From a bacterium (GTDB taxonomy: Bacteria > Bacteroidota > Bacteroidia > B-17B0 > Aurantibacillaceae): a stretch of DNA of 64,000 nt. The notes under the pieces are model-generated. The model searched no databases, was not told where the DNA came from, and saw only the letters and a list, made by a program, of their open reading frames with translations. Below, piece after piece: positions 25,046 through 34,212 of this stretch (position 1 is its first letter; every line of letters begins with the position of its first letter). The stretch is from assembly GCA_029945625.1 (NCBI GenBank), contig JAQSCW010000002.1:124001-188000 (forward strand), in the 5' to 3' direction. A program made the position numbers and the translations under genes.

Positions 25046-27325
25046 ATGACTACTAAATTACATTTCTTTTGCCTCCTTGTGCTAAGTTCATTTTGTTTGA
25101 ACGCACAAGATCTTCCAACTACTAAGAACAGTTGTGGAAACGGGGCGCCTTCGCAACAATGGGAAAACTGGTTTCAGGGGCAGGTACTGAAATACGTGAC
25201 GGAGCAGCAGGCACAAAAAAAACTCGTAACTCACACCATTCCTGTAATTGTGCACGTAGTTCACTTTGGAGAAGTTATCGGGGTATACCCGAACATCGAT
25301 TCCAATCAGATAAAATCACAAATTGTGGCTTTAAATAATGATTTTGCGGGGGTGGGCTTAAATTCTTCCACAGTTGTTCCCTCTGCTTTTGCGGCACTCA
25401 AATCTAATACGGGTATCAAATTTTGTTTGGCTGCCAGAAATCAGCAGGATAATCCCATTAATCCGAAAGGAATTGATCGTGTGAGCGCGGCAACCAACAG
25501 TTGGTTGAGTCCTGCCACTCCTACTCTCGATTTAAAAACTTACATGAACACGGTGATCATGCCTGCCACTATTTGGGATCCCGCCAAATATCTGAATATA
25601 TGGGTGAGTGATAAACCACCGGGATATCCCATGAATGGCTTTGCAACTTATCCTGCGGGGACGGGTCTTACGGGTATATTCGGAAATGATTTTGGGACCG
25701 CTACCAATGATGGAATTTGGGTTTGGGCAAAAGCTTTTGGTACAGTGGGTACACTGCTAGCCCCTTTTGATCAGGGGCGAACTGCCACTCATGAACTTGG
25801 ACACTGGCTGGGATTGCGTCACATTTGGGGCGACGGAAATTGTTTGTCGGATTACGTAAATGATACACCCTGGTCAAAACAGGCACATTATGGTTGTGTA
25901 ACTGTGCCCACAGCTCCTGATTTATGTGGTGTAAATACTGCACCCAATGGTGAAATGCCTCAGAATTTTATGGATCGCAGCGATGATGCGTGTATGTATA
26001 TGTTTACCAATGAACAAAACGTGCGGATGCAAACTGCCTTAAGTCAATGTGTGTACCGATATCAATTAGGCACGCATAATAAGTGCACCGGTTTGCCTGT
26101 TCTAAGTCCCTCACCAGCGGTGGCATCTTTTAATTTAGGTTCCACACAATGCCTTAATTCTCCTTTTATTCCTTTTAATACCTCAAGTGGTTTCCCTTAC
26201 CCTACTTTTGTATGGAGTGCCACGCCTGCGGGTGTTATTAGTCCAAATAGTGCTATTGCAAATCCGGCCATTACAATCAGTAATCCGGGAACCTACACCA
26301 TTAGTTTGGTATGCACCAATAGTTTAAGTTCCTCAACCGCCTCTATGGTCATTACAGTTACCGGAACTTGCCCGGTTAATTCGTTTTGTATCGACACACT
26401 TAGATCTATCAAGAATGTTGATACACTAAAGACCTACAAAGCTCCAAACTCCACAGTATCGGGATGTACCAGCGGATTTGTGGGATACATGGCGGGAACT
26501 AATTGTTATAAGGATAAAGAATTTGCACAATATTTTTCCCCGCTTTCCTATACAAGCACTCCATTTCCACAAGTTAACAGCGTCATCGTATTATTTGATA
26601 GTATCGGCACCATTGCAACGAATCCCGCCACACAGATTGTATGTAAAATATACGGTGGGGGCGGCGCACAGGGCCCTGTGGGCTACATTGGTCAGAAAAG
26701 CGATAGCATTGGAAAAATTGTGAGTACCAAAAAAGTACTCTCCATTGGTTATGTGGGAAAACCCGGCTTGAGTCCCTTGTCTGGAACAAAAATTATTCCA
26801 TTTAAGTATGATTTTTTAACACCACTCATTATTAACAACACTTCCGGATTTTATGCCGCCATCGTTTGTCCTAATAGTTCACCTTTGGATTCAATCAATA
26901 TATTTTCCAACACCATTTACAATACGTCGGTGGATTCAAGCTCCTGGTTTTTACAGTACAGCAACAACTGGCGTACCTTCCGTTATAACCGCGGTGCAAA
27001 AATTCATTTGGCGATTATCCCTCAAATAACTTGCAGTCCCGCTGTAGGTATATGGGAGAACCCCTCGGTGTTAAACGCTAATATTACGGTGATGCCCAAC
27101 CCGGGCACCGGTGTGTACAATTTGATTTTCACGTTGCCAAAGGAGCAGGAGTTGAATCTCACCGTGTTTAATTCCCTTGGGCAGGAAGTGGTGAGAGGGA
27201 GCTTAAAAAATGTGATGAACAACGTTGTGAAACTTGATCTTACCGAACAACCGGATGGTATTTATTTTGCTGAGATCTCAAATGGGCAAGACAAAACTGT
27301 GAAAAAGATTGTTCTTACGCACTAA
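25046..27325 (+). CDS. Secreted M43 (pappalysin-like) metalloprotease with T9SS type A tail
   Basis: With the ATG at 25046 the product has 759 residues and a normal signal peptide ending LNAQ; 12 further codons are open upstream but would spoil it. The metzincin zinc motif HELGHWLGLRH occupies 249-259, and the downstream NFMDRSDD segment supplies the Met-turn. An Ig/PKD-like domain lies around 365-450, and a following ~200 residues form an adhesin-like beta domain. The last ~75 residues, beginning VMPNPGTGVYNL and ending IYFAEISNGQDKTVKKIVLTH-like, are a type A T9SS sorting domain. A released or surface-bound protease is expected. A strong terminator follows. Confidence 0.92.
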   Translation: MTTKLHFFCLLVLSSFCLNAQDLPTTKNSCGNGAPSQQWENWFQGQVLKYVTEQQAQKKLVTHTIPVIVHVVHFGEVIGVYPNIDSNQIKSQIVALNNDFAGVGLNSSTVVPSAFAALKSNTGIKFCLAARNQQDNPINPKGIDRVSAATNSWLSPATPTLDLKTYMNTVIMPATIWDPAKYLNIWVSDKPPGYPMNGFATYPAGTGLTGIFGNDFGTATNDGIWVWAKAFGTVGTLLAPFDQGRTATHELGHWLGLRHIWGDGNCLSDYVNDTPWSKQAHYGCVTVPTAPDLCGVNTAPNGEMPQNFMDRSDDACMYMFTNEQNVRMQTALSQCVYRYQLGTHNKCTGLPVLSPSPAVASFNLGSTQCLNSPFIPFNTSSGFPYPTFVWSATPAGVISPNSAIANPAITISNPGTYTISLVCTNSLSSSTASMVITVTGTCPVNSFCIDTLRSIKNVDTLKTYKAPNSTVSGCTSGFVGYMAGTNCYKDKEFAQYFSPLSYTSTPFPQVNSVIVLFDSIGTIATNPATQIVCKIYGGGGAQGPVGYIGQKSDSIGKIVSTKKVLSIGYVGKPGLSPLSGTKIIPFKYDFLTPLIINNTSGFYAAIVCPNSSPLDSINIFSNTIYNTSVDSSSWFLQYSNNWRTFRYNRGAKIHLAIIPQITCSPAVGIWENPSVLNANITVMPNPGTGVYNLIFTLPKEQELNLTVFNSLGQEVVRGSLKNVMNNVVKLDLTEQPDGIYFAEISNGQDKTVKKIVLTH

Positions 27326-27341
27326 TCAAACCTCTTTTCTA

Positions 27342-27370
27342 AAAACCCGCGACTAAGGCGGGTTTTTTTT
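27342..27370 (+). terminator. Rho-independent terminator after the M43 protease gene
   Basis: The stem AAAACCCGC (27342-27350) and GCGGGTTTT (27358-27366) is a 9-bp perfect match with a 7-nt loop, followed by four further T. It sits 17 bp past the stop codon. Confidence 0.92.
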
Positions 27371-27403
27371 ATTGTTATACAGCAATTTATTAAATTTAAT
27401 AGC

Positions 27404-28246
27404 ATGAATCTTTATTCAATAAACACTGGGCATTTTAAACTGGATGGCGGCGCCATGTTTGGCGTAGTGCCAAAAAGTATTTGGCATAAATTAAATCCGG
27501 CCGATGAGAACAATATGTGCAGTTGGGCCCTCCGTTGTTTGCTGGTGCAGGAAGGTAACCGCCTCATTCTGATAGATAACGGCATGGGTGAGAAACAGGA
27601 TGCAAAATTTTTTGGATATTATTATTTGCATGGTAACGATACCCTTGAAAAATCGCTCAATAAATATGGATTTACGCGGGATGATATTACGGACGTTGTA
27701 TTGACGCATTTGCATTTTGACCATTGTGGGGGAAGTATCACCTACAACAGTGATAGAACAAAATTAGAGCCCGCGTTTAAGAACGCACTCTTTTATTGCA
27801 ACGAAAAGCACTGGGAATGGGCCACGGTTCCGAATGCACGCGAAAAAGCCAGCTTTTTAAAAGAGAATATATTACCTATTAAAGAAAGTGGGCAACTCCA
27901 ATACATAAACTCTGCTTCTGAAATAATACCTGGATTTACCTTTTTGGAAGTGAATGGACACACACAGGGAATGATGTTACCGGTGATAAAACACGATAAA
28001 GGTACAATAGCGTATATGGCCGATCTCATCCCCAGCGCTGCGCACTTGCCCCTACCCTATGTGATGGCTTACGATACCAAACCACTTGAGACATTAAAAG
28101 AAAAGGAAATTATACTTAATAAAGCCATGGAAAATAACTGGGTGTTATTTTTTGAACACGATCCTGCGGTTGAATGTATAGCCCTTGAGCGCACAGAAAA
28201 AGGGATTCGAAAAAAAGAGAGTTTTTCATTGCATGAAATCTGGTAG
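27404..28246 (+). CDS. MBL-fold metallo-hydrolase, lactonase-like
   Basis: The 280-residue cytosolic protein has the metallo-beta-lactamase zinc motif HLHFDHCGG, a later GHTQGMMLP histidine, the bridging Asp in AYMADLIPS and a C-terminal FFEHDP His. The order and spacing match the N-acyl homoserine lactonase/glyoxalase-II branch of the superfamily. The substrate is not evident: lactone hydrolysis or another ester hydrolysis are both possible. It starts 34 bp after a terminator, so it should be transcribed independently; a TAAATTTA box lies 5 nt before the ATG. Confidence 0.85.
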   Translation: MNLYSINTGHFKLDGGAMFGVVPKSIWHKLNPADENNMCSWALRCLLVQEGNRLILIDNGMGEKQDAKFFGYYYLHGNDTLEKSLNKYGFTRDDITDVVLTHLHFDHCGGSITYNSDRTKLEPAFKNALFYCNEKHWEWATVPNAREKASFLKENILPIKESGQLQYINSASEIIPGFTFLEVNGHTQGMMLPVIKHDKGTIAYMADLIPSAAHLPLPYVMAYDTKPLETLKEKEIILNKAMENNWVLFFEHDPAVECIALERTEKGIRKKESFSLHEIW

Positions 28247-28416
28247 GTTTGCCTTTGAAGTAATGCTTTAGGGGATCGCTGGAAATAAGTGCCGGTAAAC
28301 AATTACCTAATTATTTAACCTTCTATTTTATTACAATAAAGTTGAAATCTCGCATTTCCTTTTTTAAAAAATATTCCGTAAATTCATTGGTCTGCTTATA
28401 TTAGTTCAGGCATAAC

Positions 28417-31400
28417 ATGAAAAACTGCTTCAAAAGAGCTATTGTATTTTTATTGTGTTTATACTCTACTTTTTCGTTTGCCCAAAACGAGACAAAAAAA
28501 TGGTATTTCGGAAACACAGCCGGATTGGATTTTATGACTCCAACTCCCTCTGTTCTTACCAATGGTGCGATGTCTGCCTTCTATTCCTGTTCAAGCATGG
28601 CTGATGCTGCAGGGAACTTGCTTTTTTATACCGATGGTGCTACCGTATATAATTCCAGTCATGTAGTAATGGCGAATGGTACCGGTCTTTTTGGAAACGG
28701 TGGATCAAACAGTTCACAGGGGAGTATTATTATTAAAAAACCGGGCAGTACTATTTTGTATTATATTTTCACTACAGCCGGTGCATGGAATACTACAGTG
28801 GGATTTAATTATTCTATTGTTGATATGAGTCTTGCTTCCGGCCAGGGTTCAGTTACTGTAAAGAACCAAAACTTATATACCGGATACGCATCGGGAAGAT
28901 TGACGGCCACCAGGCACTGTAATGGAGTAGATGTGTGGGTTCTTACCAAGGATTGGTTTTATCAGAATACCAATTTATCGGGTACTGTGACACCAAATTA
29001 CAGGGCTTATTTATTGACTAGTACCGGAGTTAACACTACTGCTGTGATTTCCCCGGCAAGCACTATTACTTACACAAATGGGACGTGGTATGATTGGGGC
29101 TGTATGAAGATATCTCCAAACGGGCAAAAATTAGGAGTGGCAAATTATAATTACAATTGGAATATGTTGAGTTTGAATCCTATGTTCGAGCTATATGACT
29201 TTAATAACTCAAACGGCGTGGTATCAAATCAACTGACTTTGGTTACAAATAATATTTCCAACTTTTGGTGGGGGGGATGGGGTTGCGAATTTTCTCCGGA
29301 TGGTACAAAATTTTATGGATCGCGGTATTATGTGAATAGTGACCTGTTGCAATGGAACTTGTGTGCCGGAACTCCCAGTATGATTGCAGCATCACTTTAT
29401 TCCATTACTTCAACAGGTCAGGTGGGAAGTTTGCAATTGGCAGCCAACGGGAAAATTTATTGCTCTCGCTGGAACCAAACTGATCTAGGTGTTATTAATA
29501 ATCCAAATGCCTCCGGCTCTGCCTGCAATTATTCCATAACCGGCCAATCGCTTTCTCCCAAAGCATCATGGTGGAGTTTACCCAATTTTATGTCAAGTTA
29601 TTTTATTCAGCGACCCCCACCCACCCCATTTACGTATTCAGTTAATAACGCTTTTGGATGTCAGACGGCTTCATTTAACACAACATATAATCCAAGTATC
29701 ACCATTGTTGGTTGCGCTGCGAGTGGCTACTCACTTAATGCTCTGCAATGGAATTTTGGAGACCCTGGTTCAGGCTCTGCAAATTATTCATCGCTCAACA
29801 GTCCCACACACGCTTTCCCAACTCTGGGAACTTATACCGTTCAATTAGTATTGTATTATAGTTGCGGAGGCGGCACTGACACTCTTAAGCAGGTTGTGAA
29901 CATCAATCAACCATGCATAACAGTGAGTAGTACTTCCATTACCTGCGCAAACCTTGGATCGGCAACGGTAGCTGCCTTGGGTGGCACTGGTCCGTTTTCA
30001 TATACCTGGATGCCTACTGCCCAAACTAGTTCTGTAGCCACAGGTTTGAGTCCGGGTACATACACCATCACTGTTTTTGATTTTGGAAATAATTTTACTT
30101 ATACCGCCACAACTGTATTTACTTCCCTAATTCCACTCACAGGAAGTATATCCATGACCGGCAGTGTTACGTGCAATGGTGCAAGTACCGGAACGGGCAA
30201 TGTTACCAATCTTGCTGGGGGATCAGGTTCTCAATTATTTTTCTGGTACAATGGAAGCACTACACTCGCAACCGCTTACACGAATTCACTCAGTGCGGGT
30301 ATATGGAGTGTTAATGTGACGGATGCTTTAACGGGATGTCAGATTAACCAATCTTTTTTTGTCTCGCAGCCTCCGCCTTTGTCGCTGATACTTTCGGCTA
30401 ACACCCCCAGTGCCTGCGTGGGGACAACGGTGAACGTTAGTGGCAGCACTTCTGGGGGAACTCCGGGATATACGTATTCCTGGAGTACGGGGCCCACGAA
30501 TTATTCAACCAATGTTTCTCAGGCAATTCCGGGAATTTATGTGTATACATTAAGTAGCCTTGATACAAATGCCTGTTTAAAAACCAATACCATTTCAATT
30601 GACTTTATCACGAATCCGGTACTAACGGTTAGCAATGTGTCGATATGCCCTTTAAAAACGGGCACACTTTCGGTTTCGGGAGCAAGCTCCTATACCTGGA
30701 ATGCTTTAAGTTCGTTTAGTACCACGGGCACTTCTTTTACCTCTTCTCCAATACTTACCACTCAATATAATGTGCTTGGTTCAGCTCTAGGATGTACTTC
30801 CATAGCTACTGCGTCTATCATCCTACATCTTCTACCCTCACCGGCCTTTAACTCCAACAGCCCGGTTTGTAACGGCCAACAATTACAATTATATGGTGGC
30901 GGGGGTGCTACTTATTTATGGACAGGGCCACTTGGTTTTAATGCCGGCAATCAATTTCCTGTGGTGAATTTAGCTGCTCCAAATAATAGCGGTGTCTATA
31001 ACTTAACGGTTACTACCATCAACAATTGCACAGCTTCCACCACTGCTTCGTTACTGGTGAATCCTACTCCTGCGCTTTCGGCAACAGGAAGTACAGTATG
31101 CAGCAATGGGGTTTTTAGTTTGGGAGCGAACTCAATTCCGGGGGCCCTCTACTCATGGGCTGGTCCCCTGGCTTTTATTTCCCCGCTTCAAAATCCAACA
31201 TATGTCTCTCCGGCACCCAACCGATCAGGTATTTACACAGTTACTGCTACTAGTCCTGTGGGTTTCACCAACACTGCTATTGCACATGTAACGGTTACTT
31301 TATTGCCGAGCCCAACCGCCATAAACGATGGACCTAAATGCGCGGGAACATTGATCAACTTTATAGGAAACGGAGGAGATTTTTATTCCTGGGCCGGCCC

Positions 31401-33024
31401 TAATTCGTTTAGTAGTGTGCAACAAAATCCTACAATAAATTTTGTACAAACCACCGCAGGGGGAATATATACGCTTACTGTTACAAGGGGCCCTTGTGTT
31501 AATTCGACCACACAATCGCTCACGGTTTGGGCCTTGCCTGTTCCTACAGCATCTAATACAGGGGCGGCCTGCCAAACAAAGACCCTTCAGTTGTTAGCTA
31601 GTACAATAAATACCGTTACTAATTATTATTGGTTTGGTCCTTTCTTTAGCAGCACTCTAAAAAATCCGGTGCTTGATTCCTGCAAAATATCCTATTCCGG
31701 GGTTTATACCCTCACGGTATTGGATTTTCATACGTGCCAGGCTTCGGCAAACACTACAGTGACTGTTTTACAAAATCCAATTGTGACGGCAAGCGGCGCC
31801 ACAGTATGCCTTAATCAACCAGCCACACTTTCAGCAACAGGGGCTGTTACTTATTTTTGGACGGGACCAAAATATTATCAGGGCAACACGGCAAATCCGC
31901 TTATTCCTTCGGTAACAATTGATAGGAATGGAACTTATACCGTGGTGGGAACTGCTGCAAATAATTGTACGGCCACCACAAAAGTGTTGGTAGCCACCAA
32001 ACAATTACCGGTGCCCACCGTAACTGTTATTCCAAATACAAGGGTCTGCCAAAACGAGGTGGTAACATTGAATGGAGGAGGAGGACAATCGTACACCTGG
32101 TATGGACCTAACGATATAATGTATGAAGGAAGCATTGTCACCTTTACAGCCGGTACCAACTGGTATGGTGGAACTTATACCTTGATTGTATCAGATGGTA
32201 TTGGTTGCAGTAATTTTACCACCACCCCACTCTATATCGAACAATTGCCTTCGGGAAGTTTGGCTGGAATTTTGGAAGGCTGTGCACCACTTTGCAGCGA
32301 TTACCGTTTCAGTTCAAATGGTTTAGGCGGTTCATTTATTCAAAGCAGCTGGCAGATCAACAAACAAATAATTGGCAGTGAAAATTTTTACTATTGTTTT
32401 GACCGGGCGGGAACCTTTACAATTAACGGTTCTTTGTTTGATACAAAAACGGCTTGTACAAATTTGGTAGATTTCGAAGTGACTGTGCACCCAAAACCGG
32501 AAGCGGATTTTCAATATTCACCCTTGAAACCTGTTGAAAAACTGGATGAGGTTTTCTTCACAAATACATCGAGAGGAGAACAACAAAAACAATGGACTTG
32601 GTTTTTCGACAACAATAAGGGAAACAAGGAAAGAACTGAGAATACATCACATTTGTATCCTGATGCCGGCCAGTTCCCGGTAGTACTGGTGGTGAGAAAT
32701 AAATGGGGATGTACGGATACCCTGATGAAAGTTATTATTGTTGAGCCCGATTTTGCGATATATGTGCCAAATGCATTTACCCCAAATGAGGATGAGCGCA
32801 ATGAAGTATTTATGCCGGTGATTAGAAGCGCAAAAAATTACAATATAAAAATTTACGATCGATGGGGTGAGCAGATTTTTGAAAGTTCGGATTTATTAAA
32901 AGGATGGGATGGAACTTATAAAGGTGCATCGTGCAAACAGGATGTTTATAACTGGAAGATTGTTGTTTCTGCTGCCAATGGGGAACAGCGAATTCTGACG
33001 GGAAGTGTTTTGTTGATGCGGTAG
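28417..33024 (+). CDS. Giant PKD/Ig-repeat surface protein with T9SS type B sorting domain (paralogue 1)
   Basis: The 1535-residue product has a signal peptide ending SFAQN. The N-terminal ~400 residues begin KKWYFGNTAGLDF and continue with LLFYTDGATVYNS, the common Bacteroidota 'WYFG' propeller-like module. A PKD domain follows (WNFGDPGSGS...HAFPTLGTY), then SprB-type repeats (SYTWMP...GLSPGTYT) and about eight Ig-like repeats of ~80 residues. A final PKD domain precedes the type B tail YVPNAFTPNEDERNE...YDRWGEQIFE...GWDGTYKG...VLLMR. It should be a T9SS-exported adhesin. Its last 534 bp align without gaps to the 3' end of the gene at 36246-41531, and the middle SprB-like repeats are also close. 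Confidence 0.92.
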   Translation: MKNCFKRAIVFLLCLYSTFSFAQNETKKWYFGNTAGLDFMTPTPSVLTNGAMSAFYSCSSMADAAGNLLFYTDGATVYNSSHVVMANGTGLFGNGGSNSSQGSIIIKKPGSTILYYIFTTAGAWNTTVGFNYSIVDMSLASGQGSVTVKNQNLYTGYASGRLTATRHCNGVDVWVLTKDWFYQNTNLSGTVTPNYRAYLLTSTGVNTTAVISPASTITYTNGTWYDWGCMKISPNGQKLGVANYNYNWNMLSLNPMFELYDFNNSNGVVSNQLTLVTNNISNFWWGGWGCEFSPDGTKFYGSRYYVNSDLLQWNLCAGTPSMIAASLYSITSTGQVGSLQLAANGKIYCSRWNQTDLGVINNPNASGSACNYSITGQSLSPKASWWSLPNFMSSYFIQRPPPTPFTYSVNNAFGCQTASFNTTYNPSITIVGCAASGYSLNALQWNFGDPGSGSANYSSLNSPTHAFPTLGTYTVQLVLYYSCGGGTDTLKQVVNINQPCITVSSTSITCANLGSATVAALGGTGPFSYTWMPTAQTSSVATGLSPGTYTITVFDFGNNFTYTATTVFTSLIPLTGSISMTGSVTCNGASTGTGNVTNLAGGSGSQLFFWYNGSTTLATAYTNSLSAGIWSVNVTDALTGCQINQSFFVSQPPPLSLILSANTPSACVGTTVNVSGSTSGGTPGYTYSWSTGPTNYSTNVSQAIPGIYVYTLSSLDTNACLKTNTISIDFITNPVLTVSNVSICPLKTGTLSVSGASSYTWNALSSFSTTGTSFTSSPILTTQYNVLGSALGCTSIATASIILHLLPSPAFNSNSPVCNGQQLQLYGGGGATYLWTGPLGFNAGNQFPVVNLAAPNNSGVYNLTVTTINNCTASTTASLLVNPTPALSATGSTVCSNGVFSLGANSIPGALYSWAGPLAFISPLQNPTYVSPAPNRSGIYTVTATSPVGFTNTAIAHVTVTLLPSPTAINDGPKCAGTLINFIGNGGDFYSWAGPNSFSSVQQNPTINFVQTTAGGIYTLTVTRGPCVNSTTQSLTVWALPVPTASNTGAACQTKTLQLLASTINTVTNYYWFGPFFSSTLKNPVLDSCKISYSGVYTLTVLDFHTCQASANTTVTVLQNPIVTASGATVCLNQPATLSATGAVTYFWTGPKYYQGNTANPLIPSVTIDRNGTYTVVGTAANNCTATTKVLVATKQLPVPTVTVIPNTRVCQNEVVTLNGGGGQSYTWYGPNDIMYEGSIVTFTAGTNWYGGTYTLIVSDGIGCSNFTTTPLYIEQLPSGSLAGILEGCAPLCSDYRFSSNGLGGSFIQSSWQINKQIIGSENFYYCFDRAGTFTINGSLFDTKTACTNLVDFEVTVHPKPEADFQYSPLKPVEKLDEVFFTNTSRGEQQKQWTWFFDNNKGNKERTENTSHLYPDAGQFPVVLVVRNKWGCTDTLMKVIIVEPDFAIYVPNAFTPNEDERNEVFMPVIRSAKNYNIKIYDRWGEQIFESSDLLKGWDGTYKGASCKQDVYNWKIVVSAANGEQRILTGSVLLMR
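32491..33024 (+). repeat. Copy 1 of a 534-bp homologous 3' gene segment
   Basis: This segment aligns gap-free with 40998-41531. It contains a 58-nt exact match (32894-32951 with 41401-41458) and another exact stretch of about 29 nt (from 32863). Encoded proteins are nearly identical through the PKD and type B sorting domains. This points to a recent duplication or gene conversion between the two adhesin genes. Confidence 0.9.
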
Positions 33025-33241
33025 GGTACTTATCTTTTTTAACACTGAGGGCACAGAGGTTCAAACGGAGGGCACTGAGAAGAACAAAATATCTCTATGA
33101 ACCAATAAAAGATTTCCTGGTGGAGATAGCCTTCACCAAGATGAGCCTTTGGGAACCTTTGTTTTAATCAACAGTCCAACAATACAAAATGCTATTTTGA
33201 AGACTCATACCCCAAATACTAATAGCTTGCTGATACGAAAG

Positions 33242-33892
33242 TTATCCGTTTAGTAAACTTTGCCTATTCAAAAAATCTATTAGTTGTTGTCTCGACTGTG
33301 ATTTTGTTTTGGAATATATGCTGCGGATGTGAGTGCGAACCGTATTTGCGGAGATACCGAGTAACACAGCGATCTCTTTTTGCATTTTCCTCGCCGACCA
33401 GAGTTTTGAAACCTCGATTTCGCGAGTAGTGAGAGAAATGTATAATGCTTTGTGTTCTTTTTCATTAAATTGTTTGCTCTCACGCAGCGAATCCACAAAG
33501 TTTGAATTCTTCAAATTATTTTTGGGATCCGCAGAATTTAGCTTTATAATAAAGCCTTTTTCATCTGCATTCTTTTCTAAAATTATGTTCACTCCCGCTC
33601 GCATTAATTCACCAATAAATTCTAGTCCTAAATCATGATCTATAAGTACGATTTTTAGTGCAGAGTAATTTTTTCTGATAGTGAAAATAAATTCCTTATC
33701 CGCAGGCATTGATGCAGATGTACCTGCCATTACTAAACAATCAAAATCTTTTAGTTTTAAAATCTCCAACGCCTCATTTTTGTTCGAGGCTTCTGATGCT
33801 TCAAATTTGGAATGCCATTCTAAAATCCTCCTTAGGCCCCTGCGGAACAAGTTTACAGGCTCAACAATTAAGACCTTTTGTTTGGGTTTCAT
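33242..33892 (-). CDS. LuxR-type DNA-binding regulator with degenerate receiver domain
   Basis: The 216-residue protein has an N-terminal receiver-like fold (residues ~5-120) and a C-terminal LuxR/FixJ helix-turn-helix (residues ~150-210, LTTREIEVSKLW...GISANTVRTHIRSIYSKT). In normal NarL-type receivers an Asp pair sits near residue 11 and the phosphoacceptor Asp five residues after the D of 'DvvllD'. Here those positions are E11-P12 and A56 (D51-C-L-V-M-A56). Phosphorylation as usual is therefore unlikely; it may be a pseudo-receiver controlled by ligand, dimerisation or expression. It is divergent from a secreted-protein gene across a repeat-rich 320-bp region, and lies between two giant adhesin genes, which makes them candidate targets. 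Confidence 0.88.
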   Translation of the reverse strand: MKPKQKVLIVEPVNLFRRGLRRILEWHSKFEASEASNKNEALEILKLKDFDCLVMAGTSASMPADKEFIFTIRKNYSALKIVLIDHDLGLEFIGELMRAGVNIILEKNADEKGFIIKLNSADPKNNLKNSNFVDSLRESKQFNEKEHKALYISLTTREIEVSKLWSARKMQKEIAVLLGISANTVRTHIRSIYSKTKSQSRQQLIDFLNRQSLLNG

Positions 33893-34212
33893 GAATTTTC
33901 AGTATTAAATCTTAAATGATATTGAATTATACGTTGAAATTTAACATAGGTTAAATTTAAGCATGAACATGTTTATGTTTTAGACCAAAGGACGCAAAAA
34001 GCTCATGAACATGGACTTTTCACTCTTTATCTTGTTTTTCTGTTGAAATGGTCTAGCTCAAAATGGTCTAGACCATTCACTCATAATGATCTAGTCCCTT
34101 GTGTTTGCTTGGGTGAGATGATGTTATTTGGCCACAATAGCGATTTATATTTGTTGAAGTAAACATTTACAAAAAATTCAATTTTTTATTAACCTTTAAA
34201 AATCAATCAAAA
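33893..34212. promoter_or_regulatory. Divergent regulatory region with three families of repeated motifs
   Basis: This 320-bp gene-free stretch lies between the LuxR-type gene (minus) and a secreted-protein gene (plus). It holds a perfect 9-bp inverted repeat AAATTTAAC/GTTAAATTT (33937-33945, 33950-33958). It also holds two copies of CATGAACATG (33962-33971, 34004-34013) exactly 42 bp apart, the first extended to a near-palindrome by TTTATG. Third, there are three AATGRTCTAG copies (34047-34056, 34062-34071 within the 16-bp palindrome AATGGTCTAGACCATT at 34062-34077, and 34085-34094). These look like operators for one or more dimeric regulators, perhaps including the adjacent LuxR-type protein. 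No classical TAnnTTTG box stands out for the plus-strand gene. Confidence 0.6.
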
